38,648 nucleotides of DNA from an uncultured beta proteobacterium (lineage in GTDB: Bacteria; Pseudomonadota; Gammaproteobacteria; Burkholderiales; SG8-41): assembly GCA_903905655.1 (NCBI GenBank), contig CAIVHG010000080.1, positions 1 through 38,648 on the forward strand. Direction: 5' to 3'. Made by a program: the position numbers and the translations under genes. The notes beneath the pieces were generated by a model. It was not told the DNA's origin. It made no database searches and was given only the letters and a program-made list of their open reading frames with translations. Position 1 is the stretch's first letter. Each line of letters starts with the position of its first letter. Below, piece by piece: positions 8,702 to 17,105 of this stretch.

Positions 8702-10504
8702 CTAATGTAATTCGTCGTATATCCGCTGCGCCAGTGCACGGCTGATGCCTGCAACCTGCGCCAGTTCATCCGCGCTCGCCGAACGCAGCCCCTGCAGGCC
8801 GCCGAAACGCGCAAGCAAGCGCTGCCGCCGCACTGCTCCGATGCCCTCGATGCTCTCCAGCGTCGAAGTGGTGCGGGCCTTGCCACGGCGCGCCCGGTGC
8901 CCCGCAATCGCAAAGCGATGCGCCTCATCGCGGATCTGCTGAATCAAATGCAGCGCGGGATCGTCGGACGCCAATTGTAACGGTTTTGCGCGCCCCGGAA
9001 TAATCAATTGCTCAAGCCCCGGCTTGCGCTCCACGCCTTTCGCGACTCCAACCAGCAGCACATCACCCAAACCCAATTCCGCGAATACCTCGCAGGCGAC
9101 GGCCAGCTGCCCCTTGCCGCCATCGATCAGGACCAGATCCGGGAGCCTACCCTCCCCGGCCACCAGCCGCCGGTAACGGCGACCCAGAGCATCGCGCATC
9201 GCGGCATAGTCATCGCCCGGTTCGATGCCCGTGATGTTGAAACGACGGTACTCTGAGTTCTGCATGGCAGCCTGGTCATAGACCACGCAGGAAGCCACTG
9301 TCGCCTCGCCCTGCGTGTGGCTGATATCGAAGCACTCTATCCGGCGCAGCGGTTCCGGCACGCCGAGCGCTGCCTGCAGGGCCGCCAAGCGCGCCTCCTG
9401 CGAGGCGAGCAGCCCGGCGCGCTGTCCCGCCCCAAGCGCCGCATTCTTGATTGCCATCTCGAGCCATACCCGCCGCGCGCCTGTCGGATTGGTCACGATC
9501 TGCACTTTGTGCCCAGAGTGCTTGGACAGAAAATCCTCCAGGCTGTCTTCGCTATCGTCGCCCCCGACCAGGATGACTGGTGGCACGCTGCGCTGCAGAT
9601 AGTGCTGGCTGACGAACGCCTGCACGATCTGCGCTGCATCGCAGCCGGCGCTGTTTCCGGGATAGAAGTTCTTGTCGCCCAAATGGCGGCCGCCGCGGAT
9701 CATGACCAGGTTCACGCATGCGATCTCGCCTTCCAGCACGCAGGCGATGACGTCGGCATCGCTGGCGACCACGCCGTCGACGAACTGCTTTTCACGTACC
9801 GTGCGCAGCGCCCCGATCTGGTCGCGATACGTGGCGGCCTGCTCGTAATCCTGGTGTTCCGCGGCCGCATTCATGCGCTCGATCAGATGCGCGATCGCCT
9901 CATCGTCCTTGCCCTGCAAAAACAGGCGCGCGGCGCGCACGTCGGCCGCATATTCCTCCGCGCTGATCAGCCCTACGCACGGCGCGATGCAGCGCCGGAT
10001 CTGGTGCAGCAGGCAGGGCCGCGTGCGGTTTTCATAAACGCTGTCTGCACAGGTGCGCAGCCGAAACACCTTTTGCAGCAGCTGCATGCTTTCGCGCACC
10101 GCGCCGGCATTTGGAAAAGGGCCGAAATACTGGTGCTGCGACTCCAGCGTGCCGCGATGAAACGCGAGGCGCGGCGCAGCGTGTCCGGTCAGCATCAGAT
10201 AGGGGTAGGACTTGTCGTCACGGAACAGTATGTTGTAGCGCGGCTTGAGCGACTTGATGAGGTTGTTTTCGAGCAGCAGCGCTTCCGACTCCGAGCGCGT
10301 GACGGTGGTCTCTATGCCCTGCACCTGCGCGAGCATGAGTCTGATACGCGGCGAGATATTTGCCTGGCTGCGGAAATAGGACGACACGCGCTTTTTGAGG
10401 TCGCGCGCCTTGCCAACGTAGAGCGCTTCCCCGGCCTCGTTGAGCATGCGATAAACACCGGGCAGGTGCGACAGGCCGGCAATGACTGCGTTGGGATCAA
10501 ACAT
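8702..10504 (-). CDS. uvrC: UvrABC excinuclease subunit C
   Basis: The 600-residue nuclease makes both incisions in nucleotide excision repair. The N-terminal GIY-YIG domain (LPGVYRML then ALYVGKARDLKKRVSSYF) makes the 3' cut. A UVR-type segment near residue 200 contacts UvrB. The C-terminal RNase H-like endonuclease domain carries ECFDISHTQGE and LVLIDGGKGQL and makes the 5' cut. A helix-hairpin-helix pair ends the protein (IEGIGAVRRQRLLARFG). The frame stays open to 10534, but the ATG at 10504 (MFDPNAVIAGLSHLPG) fits the family's usual N-terminus. Length is normal. It follows the uracil-DNA glycosylase gene by 41 bases. Confidence 0.96.
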   Translation of the reverse strand: MFDPNAVIAGLSHLPGVYRMLNEAGEALYVGKARDLKKRVSSYFRSQANISPRIRLMLAQVQGIETTVTRSESEALLLENNLIKSLKPRYNILFRDDKSYPYLMLTGHAAPRLAFHRGTLESQHQYFGPFPNAGAVRESMQLLQKVFRLRTCADSVYENRTRPCLLHQIRRCIAPCVGLISAEEYAADVRAARLFLQGKDDEAIAHLIERMNAAAEHQDYEQAATYRDQIGALRTVREKQFVDGVVASDADVIACVLEGEIACVNLVMIRGGRHLGDKNFYPGNSAGCDAAQIVQAFVSQHYLQRSVPPVILVGGDDSEDSLEDFLSKHSGHKVQIVTNPTGARRVWLEMAIKNAALGAGQRAGLLASQEARLAALQAALGVPEPLRRIECFDISHTQGEATVASCVVYDQAAMQNSEYRRFNITGIEPGDDYAAMRDALGRRYRRLVAGEGRLPDLVLIDGGKGQLAVACEVFAELGLGDVLLVGVAKGVERKPGLEQLIIPGRAKPLQLASDDPALHLIQQIRDEAHRFAIAGHRARRGKARTTSTLESIEGIGAVRRQRLLARFGGLQGLRSASADELAQVAGISRALAQRIYDELH

Positions 10505-10545
10505 CGTTTCGCATCGCTCCACTGCGGCGCCCATTCGTGACGTCC

Positions 10546-11226
10546 TCAGGTCGAGTGCGCCGCGCCAGATTTGCTGCGGCGCTGCGCCGGCTGTGACAGA
10601 TCCCGGACGATGTCTTTGAACACCTGCTCGAACATGGGTTCCGTGAGCCGCTTGGTCTGCGTGTTATAGCGGCTGCAATGGTAACTGTCGTAAAGCGCCA
10701 GCCCGTTGGGCAGATCATGGTGCGCGCCGTGTTTAAATTTATAGTCTGAGAGTTTGCAGTCTAGCGCACGCAGCACCGACTGATGCGCAATGCCACCCAG
10801 CGCGAGCACCGCGGTGCCGGGCGCCAGCGCCACCAGTTCCGCCTCGAGATATCGGTTGCAGCGCCTGATCTCGGCTGTTTCCGGCTTGTTCTGCGGCGGC
10901 AGGCATTTGACGGCGTTAGTGATGCGGCAGCCAATGAGCTTGAGGCCATCCTTTGCATCAACCGACTGAGCAGCGCTCGAAAAACCATAGCGATGCAGCG
11001 TCCGGTAGAGAATGATGCCGGCGTGGTCTCCCGTGAAAGGACGGCCAGTACGATTGGCGCCATGCATGCCCGGCGCAAGCCCGACGATGAGGAGTCTGGG
11101 CCTTACATCTCCGAACGGCAGCACCGGCCGCGCATGATAATCCGGATGCTCGCAGCGCACCTCGTCGAGAAAGCGCGCGAGCCGCGGGCAGTCCCTGCAG
11201 TCGATCACGGATGCCGGGCCGCGCAT
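10546..11226 (-). CDS. Family 5 (UDGb-type) uracil-DNA glycosylase
   Basis: This 226-residue base-excision enzyme would remove uracil, and in this family often other deaminated bases, from DNA. Motif A reads GLAPGMHGANRTGRPFTGD near residue 50, which is the family-5 form and lacks the usual catalytic Asp/Asn of family 1. Early cysteines (CRDCPRL) plus a later CxxxxxxxxxxxxC region fit the iron-sulfur cluster of families 4 and 5. The C-terminal motif is DSYHCSRYNTQTKRLT. The start is uncertain: ATG at 11226, seven bases after the nagZ stop, is preferred over a GTG at 11256 that overlaps nagZ. The tail is rich in Arg and Ser. It is placed between nagZ and uvrC in the same direction. Confidence 0.9.
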   Translation of the reverse strand: MRGPASVIDCRDCPRLARFLDEVRCEHPDYHARPVLPFGDVRPRLLIVGLAPGMHGANRTGRPFTGDHAGIILYRTLHRYGFSSAAQSVDAKDGLKLIGCRITNAVKCLPPQNKPETAEIRRCNRYLEAELVALAPGTAVLALGGIAHQSVLRALDCKLSDYKFKHGAHHDLPNGLALYDSYHCSRYNTQTKRLTEPMFEQVFKDIVRDLSQPAQRRSKSGAAHST

Positions 11227-11233
11227 GGCCTTG

Positions 11234-12304
11234 TCAGCGGTAGAGCGGGAGCTCACCGTCGTGCATGCTCATGGCGCGTACTGCAGCCACCGCTGCGAGG
11301 TAACGCTGATCGTGCTTCAGCGCCTGCGCCGATTCCGGCCCACCGCGACCGTGCACGCGCGCGAGCCGGGTGAGCGCCGTCGCCGGCATGTCGTAGTCCA
11401 GCGTGGCCAGCAGGATATCGGCCGAGGCCGGATCGTTGCACACCAGCACCATATCGCAGCCCGCTCCCAGGGCGGCGTAGGCGCGCGCCGTGATATCGCC
11501 GGCGCTATGTGCGCCCACCATCGACAGGTCGTCGCTGAAGATCATGCCATCAAATCCCAGCTCGCCGCGCAGCAGGCGCTTCAGCCACAGCTCCGAAAAA
11601 CCGGCGGGCTTGTCATCGACCTCAGGATAGATCACGTGGGCCGGCATGATGCCTCCCAGGCCGTTTTCGATCAGGTGCCGAAACGGCTTGATGTCCGAGG
11701 CGGCAATCGCCGCATAGGAACGCTCATCCACCGGCATCTCGAGATGCGAGTCGGCTTTGACATGGCCGTGCCCCGGAAAATGCTTGCCGACCGAGGACAT
11801 GCCGCCTTCAGTCAGACCGTGAATCAGCGCGACTGCGAGTTCGCCGATCGCCCGCGGCTGGCTGTGAAAGGAACGATCGCCGATCACGCTGCTGTGCCCA
11901 TGGTTTATATCGAGCACCGGTGTGAAGCTGAGATCCACGCCATGTGCGCGCAACTCTGCGGCGAGCACATAGCCCACGTCCTGCGCCAGTTTCTTGGCGC
12001 GCAGCGGGTCCGCATCCCACGCGAGGCCGAGCTCGCTCATCGCCGGCAGCGCCGTGAAACCCTCGCGGAACCGCTGCACGCGTCCGCCTTCGTGGTCCAC
12101 GGTGATCAACAGCGGCGGCTGGCGCAGCGCATGGATATCACGAGTGAGCTCGGAGAGCTGAGCCGGCGATTCGTAGTTGCGCGCGAACAGGATCACCCCG
12201 CCCACGTGACGATGCGCGAGCCGCTTGCGGTCTGCCTCGGTGAGCGCGGTGCCCTCTACGTCGACCATCACGGCGCCGAGCGCCTGCTGACGTGCAGCGC
12301 TCAT
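11234..12304 (-). CDS. nagZ: Beta-N-acetylhexosaminidase NagZ (glycoside hydrolase family 3)
   Basis: This 356-residue cytoplasmic enzyme of peptidoglycan recycling cleaves N-acetylglucosamine from anhydromuropeptides. Diagnostic motifs are ITVDHEGGRVQRFR, the catalytic-loop signature KHFPGHGHVKADSH, and FSDDLSMVGAHSAG with the nucleophilic Asp. The start at 12304 (MSAARQQALG) is chosen because its ATG overlaps the acpS stop as ATGA; an in-frame extension to 12328 would overlap more deeply. In some proteobacteria its product affects AmpC beta-lactamase induction, but no ampR or ampC is in view. Confidence 0.95.
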   Translation of the reverse strand: MSAARQQALGAVMVDVEGTALTEADRKRLAHRHVGGVILFARNYESPAQLSELTRDIHALRQPPLLITVDHEGGRVQRFREGFTALPAMSELGLAWDADPLRAKKLAQDVGYVLAAELRAHGVDLSFTPVLDINHGHSSVIGDRSFHSQPRAIGELAVALIHGLTEGGMSSVGKHFPGHGHVKADSHLEMPVDERSYAAIAASDIKPFRHLIENGLGGIMPAHVIYPEVDDKPAGFSELWLKRLLRGELGFDGMIFSDDLSMVGAHSAGDITARAYAALGAGCDMVLVCNDPASADILLATLDYDMPATALTRLARVHGRGGPESAQALKHDQRYLAAVAAVRAMSMHDGELPLYR

Positions 12305-12678
12305 TTTTCCAGCACCACGCATGCGCAAGCCATGCTCTTCTCGTCACTGATGGTCACGTGATGACCGGTGATCCCTTCAGAGGCCACCAGGCGTTCCAGC
12401 GCCTCGTTGAACGCCAGGCCGGGCTTGCCGCGCCGGTCCTGCACGATGCTGATGCACTGCAGCGTCACCGGATACCTGAAGCCGGTGCCCATGGCTTTGG
12501 AAAAGGCTTCCTTGGCAGCAAAGCGGTTGGCCACGAACAGCACCGGGTTTGCAGTCCGCGCGTACGCGGGACGCTCGCGCTCGGTCAGGACCCGGTTAAC
12601 GAAGCGCTCGCCGTATTCTGCGATCAGCCGCTTCACGCGGTGCGGCTCGACCAGATCGATGCCGATGCCGTAGATCAT
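12301..12678 (-). CDS. acpS: Holo-[acyl-carrier-protein] synthase
   Basis: The 125-residue phosphopantetheinyl transferase transfers 4'-phosphopantetheine from CoA to a serine of acyl carrier protein. The N-terminal MIYGIGIDLVEPHRVKRLI contains the magnesium-binding Asp, and NRFAAKEAFSKAMGTGF carries the second conserved acidic residue and CoA contacts. The length is typical of AcpS. Both ends overlap neighbours by four bases (ATGA) with pdxJ upstream and nagZ downstream. The pdxJ-acpS pair is conserved in proteobacteria. Confidence 0.96.
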   Translation of the reverse strand: MIYGIGIDLVEPHRVKRLIAEYGERFVNRVLTERERPAYARTANPVLFVANRFAAKEAFSKAMGTGFRYPVTLQCISIVQDRRGKPGLAFNEALERLVASEGITGHHVTISDEKSMACACVVLEK

Positions 12679-13424
12679 GATGACTTCCCCTCCCTTGATG
12701 CGATCGCTGCCAGGTAGTTGCGTACCGTCTGCGCCAGTCCCACTTCGAGCGCATCGGCGATGAGCGCATGTCCGATCGACACTTCAAGCACGTTTGGAAG
12801 CGCGGATAAAAAGCGCGGCAGGTTCGCGCAGTTCAGATCGTGCCCTGCATTCACCCCCAGCTCCGCGCGCTGCGCTGCATCCGCAGTCTCCCGGTAGAGC
12901 GCGAGCGCGCGTGCTTCATCCGCACCGCCGAATGCCCGGGCGTAGGGCTCTGTATAGAGCTCGACGCGGTCGGCGCCCACTGCGCGCGCCTGCGCCATGG
13001 CCTGGGGCTCTGCATCCATGAATAAACTCACGCGGATACCGCTCTCTTTCAGGCTGCGGATCACAGGCGCTAGTTTCGTTGCATCGCGCTCCAGGTTCCA
13101 GCCGTGATCGGACGTCGCGGCGCCCGGATCGTCCGGCACCAGCGTGCACTGCTGCGGCCGCACGGCCCGCACGATGTCGAGCAGCCCGTGAAACGGATTG
13201 CCTTCGATATTGAATTCGATTCCGGGACGCGCCTGCAAGAGCTGCACGAGCTCGTGCACGTCGCTCGTCAGGATGTGCCGTCCGTCGGGACGCGGATGCA
13301 CCGTGATGCCGTGCGCGCCGGCATCGAGCGCGATGGCCGCCATCCGCGTGACGCTCGGCGTGCCCAGTGTGCGTGCATTGCGCAGCAATGCCACTTTGTT
13401 CAGATTGACGCTGAGATGAGTCAT
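12675..13424 (-). CDS. pdxJ: Pyridoxine 5'-phosphate synthase
   Basis: The 249-residue TIM-barrel enzyme condenses 1-deoxyxylulose 5-phosphate with 3-amino-2-oxopropyl phosphate in vitamin B6 synthesis. Family motifs are SVNLNKVALLRNAR at the N-terminus, GITVHPRPDGRHI, EFNIEGNP with the catalytic Glu, and GVNAGHDLN. The ATG at 13424 overlaps the recO stop as ATGA and is preferred over an in-frame extension to 13514 that lies inside recO. It belongs to the era-recO-pdxJ-acpS chain of translationally linked genes. Confidence 0.96.
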   Translation of the reverse strand: MTHLSVNLNKVALLRNARTLGTPSVTRMAAIALDAGAHGITVHPRPDGRHILTSDVHELVQLLQARPGIEFNIEGNPFHGLLDIVRAVRPQQCTLVPDDPGAATSDHGWNLERDATKLAPVIRSLKESGIRVSLFMDAEPQAMAQARAVGADRVELYTEPYARAFGGADEARALALYRETADAAQRAELGVNAGHDLNCANLPRFLSALPNVLEVSIGHALIADALEVGLAQTVRNYLAAIASREGKSS

Positions 13425-14152
13425 AGCTGCTGCAGGTCCCTCAGCAATTGCCGGGTGTTCAGGACCTGGTCGCCGAGATAATGGTTGATCAACATGCGCA
13501 TCAGCGCCTTGCACTGCTGCATCGTAACGGTATTCCCATAATCGCCGCGCGCCATGTCGAGCAGCGTCTGTCCCGCCAATTCTAGCCGCTTTACGCCTGT
13601 CTCATGTGCGCCGCGCACGCTGCGCATGGGGCCGCGCTCGATCACGTACTCATAACTCGCCTGTCCGTCGATCGGCGCCCCGCTCTCCGCATCGCGATCG
13701 AGCGTAAGGGCGTAGCCCAGTTCCTGCAGCAGGCGCAGCTCGAAGCGCCGCAGGCTCGCCGGGTGATCCGCGTCGCTCATCAGCGCCTGCAGCGTCTCTA
13801 GGTAGCTTTCATACAGTCCCTCGTGAGGCGCCTCGCGCGGCAGCAGCTTGAGCAGCAGCTCATTCAGATAAAAGCCGCACAGCAAAGCGCTGCCGTCCAG
13901 CTGCGCCAGCCCGCCCTGCCACTCCGCCTTGTGCAGGGTGCGCAGCTCCGATTTTCCGCCCCAGGTCACGAGCAGCGGCTGGAATGCGCGCAATACCCCG
14001 CGCAGCGCCGAGCGCGGACGCCGTGCGCCGCGCGCCATCAAAGCGATGCGCCCGTGCGTGCGCGTAAATACCTCGAGCACCAGGCTGGTCTCACGATAGG
14101 GGTAGCTGTGCAGCACGAATGCGGGCTGCGCCTCCGGCAGCGCCTTAGCCAA
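13421..14152 (-). CDS. recO: DNA repair protein RecO
   Basis: The 243-residue recombination mediator acts with RecR to load RecA on SSB-covered single strands. The N-terminal OB fold starts PAFVLHSYPYRETSLVLEVF, followed by THGRIALMARGARRPRS, both typical. The helical C-terminal part includes FELRLLQELGYAL. It appears to start with TTG at 14152. No ATG or GTG is in frame nearby upstream, and GGAG sits seven bases before the TTG. The zinc-binding cysteines found in some RecO proteins are absent. The stop overlaps pdxJ by four bases. Confidence 0.93.
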   Translation of the reverse strand: MAKALPEAQPAFVLHSYPYRETSLVLEVFTRTHGRIALMARGARRPRSALRGVLRAFQPLLVTWGGKSELRTLHKAEWQGGLAQLDGSALLCGFYLNELLLKLLPREAPHEGLYESYLETLQALMSDADHPASLRRFELRLLQELGYALTLDRDAESGAPIDGQASYEYVIERGPMRSVRGAHETGVKRLELAGQTLLDMARGDYGNTVTMQQCKALMRMLINHYLGDQVLNTRQLLRDLQQL

Positions 14153-14247
14153 GCCCGCACTCCGGTCTCGCCCGGGTCGCCGCAGCCGCGATGCCGCGGC
14201 ATACGCTATGCGCTGTGAGCTGCGCGCTCGTCATCCTCTGCTTATCC

Positions 14248-15141
14248 TCAGCCGTACCCGAGCTCATTGAGCATCGCCTGGTTTTCCGACCAGCCGCTGC
14301 TTACCTTGACCCACAGCTCCAGGTGAACCTTTCCGCCGAACAGCTTTTCCATGTCGAGGCGGGCCTGGGTTCCGATGGCCTTGATGCGGCTGCCCTTGGC
14401 GCCCACCACCATGCCCTTGTGCGACTGCTTGTCGACGATGATGCAGGCATGGATGCGCCGCATCTCGCCTTCCATCACGAAGCTTTCGATGCGCACCGCG
14501 CTCGCATACGGCAGTTCCTCGCCCATCAACCGGAACAGCTTTTCGCGGATCAGTTCAGCAGCCAGGAAGCGCTCGCTCGCCTCGGTGATCTCGTCGGGCC
14601 CATACATCGCGGGATGCTCGGGCAGGTATTTCGCCACGGTGCGCGCAAGCTCGGGAACCCCAACGCCGGTGGCTGCGGACAGCGGCACGATTTCGGCAAA
14701 CGGGCGCAGGGCCGCCATTGTTTCGATGTACGGCAGGAGCAGGCTGCGGTCAGCGAGTTTGTCGACCTTGTTGATCGCGAGCACCACGGACTGCGACGGC
14801 TGGATCAGCTTGAGCACGGCGCGATCCGCATCCACGAAGCGCAGCGCCTCGACCACCAGCACGACCACCGACACTTCAGAGAGCGAGCGGTTGACGATGC
14901 GGTTCATGTTGCTGTTGAGCGCGCTGCCGTGCTGGGTTTGAAATCCCGGAGTATCGACGAACAGCAGTTGCGCGTGCTCCAGCGTCAGGATGCCGGTCAG
15001 GCGCTGCCGCGTGGTCTGCGGCTTGCGCGAGGTGATGCTGATCTTCTGGCCGATCAGGCGGTTGAGCAGCGTCGACTTGCCGACGTTCGGCCGCCCCACG
15101 ATTGCGACGTAGCCGGTGCGAAAGGGTGTGGTTTCAGTCAT
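14248..15141 (-). CDS. era: Ribosome-assembly GTPase Era
   Basis: This 297-residue GTPase binds the 3' end of 16S rRNA during 30S maturation. The GTPase motifs are all present: G1 GRPNVGKST near residue 17, the switch region with [10 protein letters not shown]3 DTPGFQ, and G4 NKVD. The C-terminal KH domain (about 205-290) has the [13 protein letters not shown] loop and ends [20 protein letters not shown]. The ATG overlaps the rnc stop as ATGA, so RNase III and Era are coupled as in many bacteria. It is separated from recO by 95 bases with no clear terminator. Confidence 0.97.
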   Translation of the reverse strand: MTETTPFRTGYVAIVGRPNVGKSTLLNRLIGQKISITSRKPQTTRQRLTGILTLEHAQLLFVDTPGFQTQHGSALNSNMNRIVNRSLSEVSVVVLVVEALRFVDADRAVLKLIQPSQSVVLAINKVDKLADRSLLLPYIETMAALRPFAEIVPLSAATGVGVPELARTVAKYLPEHPAMYGPDEITEASERFLAAELIREKLFRLMGEELPYASAVRIESFVMEGEMRRIHACIIVDKQSHKGMVVGAKGSRIKAIGTQARLDMEKLFGGKVHLELWVKVSSGWSENQAMLNELGYG

Positions 15142-15809
15142 CGGGCGTTTGCCAGTTCATAGGCGCGCAGCGCCGCCACCTGCTCGGCGCTGCGCCGGCT
15201 GGCCCCCGTGCCTTCGGTGCGGATACCCAGCTCATTGAGCACGCAGTCCACCTTGAAGATCTGTTCATGCGCTTCCCCCTCAGTGGAAATCACGGAATAC
15301 TTTGGCAGCGCCATGCGGCGCGCCTGCAACAGTTCCTGCAACAGCGTCTTGCCGTCCTTGCCCTGCGTGCTCGGATCGGTCACGGCGAGCAGCTCACCAA
15401 ACAGACGCAGCACCACGCTGCGCGCAGCATCGAACCCGCCGTCCACAAACGCCGCACCGATCACAGCTTCAATTGCGTCGGCAAGTATCGAGGGCCTGCT
15501 CATTCCACCGCTCTTGATCTCGCCCTCGCCCAGCCGCAACTGCGGGCCCAGTTCTATCTTGAGCGCGATCTCATGCAGCCGGCGCTGATTCACGAGATTG
15601 GCCCGCAAGCGTGAAAGCTCGCCTTCCTGCAACTGGCCGAACAACTGGTAGAGTTCGGCGGCAATGATGCAATTGAGCACGCTGTCGCCCAGAAACTCCA
15701 GACGCTCGTTGTGCGCGGCGCCGTGGCTGCGATGCGTCAGCGCCTGGCGCAGCAGAGCGTCATCGCGGAAACGGTAGCCGATCGCGGTGGTAATGGGGTC
15801 GGATTGCAT
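15138..15809 (-). CDS. rnc: Ribonuclease III
   Basis: The 223-residue double-strand-specific endonuclease processes rRNA precursors and regulatory duplexes. The catalytic signature [13 protein letters not shown] appears near residue 34 and the second acidic cluster [16 protein letters not shown] near 111. The dsRNA-binding domain (about 150-220) ends with [16 protein letters not shown]. Length is normal. It starts 24 bases after the DUF4845 stop, and its own stop overlaps era. Confidence 0.97.
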   Translation of the reverse strand: MQSDPITTAIGYRFRDDALLRQALTHRSHGAAHNERLEFLGDSVLNCIIAAELYQLFGQLQEGELSRLRANLVNQRRLHEIALKIELGPQLRLGEGEIKSGGMSRPSILADAIEAVIGAAFVDGGFDAARSVVLRLFGELLAVTDPSTQGKDGKTLLQELLQARRMALPKYSVISTEGEAHEQIFKVDCVLNELGIRTEGTGASRRSAEQVAALRAYELANAR

Positions 15810-15833
15810 TCCAGACGATGCCGCGCGCGCCGC

Positions 15834-16193
15834 TCAGTGCGTAGCTGAAGTCGGATTGAAATCCAGCAGCAAGCTGATGTTGGCGAACAACGGAACCTTC
15901 ACCGCATAGCTCGCGCTGAGCTCCATGCGCTCACCTTCGCGCGTGACCAGGATGTCGTCGCCCGAGATCGGGTCCATGTTGTCGATCGCCGCATAGCGCG
16001 ACCAGGCCGCGATGACGCTTGCGCGGGGCGCAGCCTTCAGTTCCGGATCCACAGACATAGTCTTGAAGGTGCGCTGAATCGCGTAATACTGAAGGTATGG
16101 ATTGACCAGCTTGAATCCCAGCATTGCGACTACGCTCAACACCACCAAAATCACGATCAGTTCCGTCAAGCTTATGCCGCGCGCCCTTTTCAT
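15834..16193 (-). CDS. DUF4845 protein with a prepilin-like N-terminus
   Basis: The 119-residue protein lies between lepB and rnc, where beta- and gammaproteobacteria usually carry a DUF4845 gene of unknown function. The start at 16193 is chosen because GGAGG sits five bases before this ATG; an ATG at 16208 overlapping the lepB stop is an alternative. The N-terminus reads MKRARGISLTELIVILVVLS: a short basic leader, Gly, then a hydrophobic helix with Glu at position +5. This is the pattern recognised by prepilin peptidase in type IV pilins and pseudopilins. The rest has no clear catalytic motif. Whether it is processed is unknown. Confidence 0.88.
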   Translation of the reverse strand: MKRARGISLTELIVILVVLSVVAMLGFKLVNPYLQYYAIQRTFKTMSVDPELKAAPRASVIAAWSRYAAIDNMDPISGDDILVTREGERMELSASYAVKVPLFANISLLLDFNPTSATH

Positions 16194-16204
16194 CATCGCC
16201 TCCG

Positions 16205-17008
16205 TCATTCGATGGAATGGCCAATGCGCTTCAACTCGTCGAAGTTCCACCAGATCAGGAACGCTTTGCCGACGATGTTTTGATCGGGCACGAAGCCCCA
16301 ATAGCGGCTGTCGCTACTGCTGTCGCGGTTGTCGCCCATCATGAAATAGTGCCCGGGCGGCACCACGCAGCTGAAGCCCGACTCATCGTAGTTGCAGTTA
16401 TTGCGCTTCGGGAAGGACATCACGCCTTCCAGCCTGACGGCAGGAATTTCCGACTGCGTCAGTATCGCGTGCCGGTGCGCTCCCAATTCCTCCTGATAGC
16501 GCGTCGCTGACACGAAGCTCAGCCCGCTCTCGATGTAACTGTAATTGCCGTCGGTTGTGGCCTTGATCTTCTCGCCGTTGATCGTGAGTTCCTTGTTCTT
16601 GTAAGTCACCCGGTCGCCGGGCATGCCGACCAGGCGCTTGATGTAATCGAGCGACGGATCGTCAGGATAGCGGAATACCACGACTTCGCCGCGCTGCGGC
16701 TGGTGCACGTCCAGCACCTTGTGGTTAATCACGGGTATGCGAATGCCATACGTGTACTTGTTCACCAGTATGAAATCGCCGACGAGCAGCGTCGGCATCA
16801 TGGAACCCGATGGAATTTTGAACGGTTCGACCAGAAAGGAGCGCAGCAGAAACACGACCAGGATCACCGGGAAAAAACTCTTGGGATACTCGATCCACCA
16901 CGGCTCGCGCTCATGCGCCGCGCGCCGCCGGCTAAGCACGTAGCGGTCGAGCGCCGTGATCGCGCCGGTGATGACCAGCAGCACGAACATGATCAGGGCG
17001 AAGTTCAT
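16205..17008 (-). CDS. lepB: Signal peptidase I
   Basis: The 267-residue inner-membrane serine protease removes signal peptides from exported proteins. It has two N-terminal hydrophobic segments (about 3-21 and 48-62). The catalytic Ser lies in PSGSMMPTL near residue 70, the catalytic Lys in DYIKRLVGMPGD near 125, and the box MGDNRDSSSDSRYWGFVP is near 228. GAGGAG lies eight bases before the ATG. The lepA-lepB pairing is conserved and couples translation and export functions. The product belongs to the sigma-E-headed block. Confidence 0.97.
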   Translation of the reverse strand: MNFALIMFVLLVITGAITALDRYVLSRRRAAHEREPWWIEYPKSFFPVILVVFLLRSFLVEPFKIPSGSMMPTLLVGDFILVNKYTYGIRIPVINHKVLDVHQPQRGEVVVFRYPDDPSLDYIKRLVGMPGDRVTYKNKELTINGEKIKATTDGNYSYIESGLSFVSATRYQEELGAHRHAILTQSEIPAVRLEGVMSFPKRNNCNYDESGFSCVVPPGHYFMMGDNRDSSSDSRYWGFVPDQNIVGKAFLIWWNFDELKRIGHSIE

Positions 17009-17105
17009 GCGCGCTGCTCCTCGCGCTGGATGGCTACGGCGCAGGCAAGCGTCTCAACCCCTGCTGCAGCGCGCCCTGCGGCGCCCATTAGTCGTGTCAT
17101 CGCGC

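Noticed and set aside
9317-10540. A 407-codon rightward frame opposite uvrC
   Set aside because: It lies fully antisense to a clear UvrC and has the low-complexity His/Arg/Gln composition of GC-rich antisense frames; no family motif is seen.
11225-12361. A 378-codon rightward frame opposite nagZ and acpS
   Set aside because: It is antisense to two well-supported genes and shows no motifs.
17005-17100. A 31-codon frame between lepA and lepB ending in ATGA on lepB
   Set aside because: There is no ribosome binding site or recognisable sequence, and it is Ala-rich as expected by chance in GC-rich DNA. It mimics the coupling geometry but has no other support.
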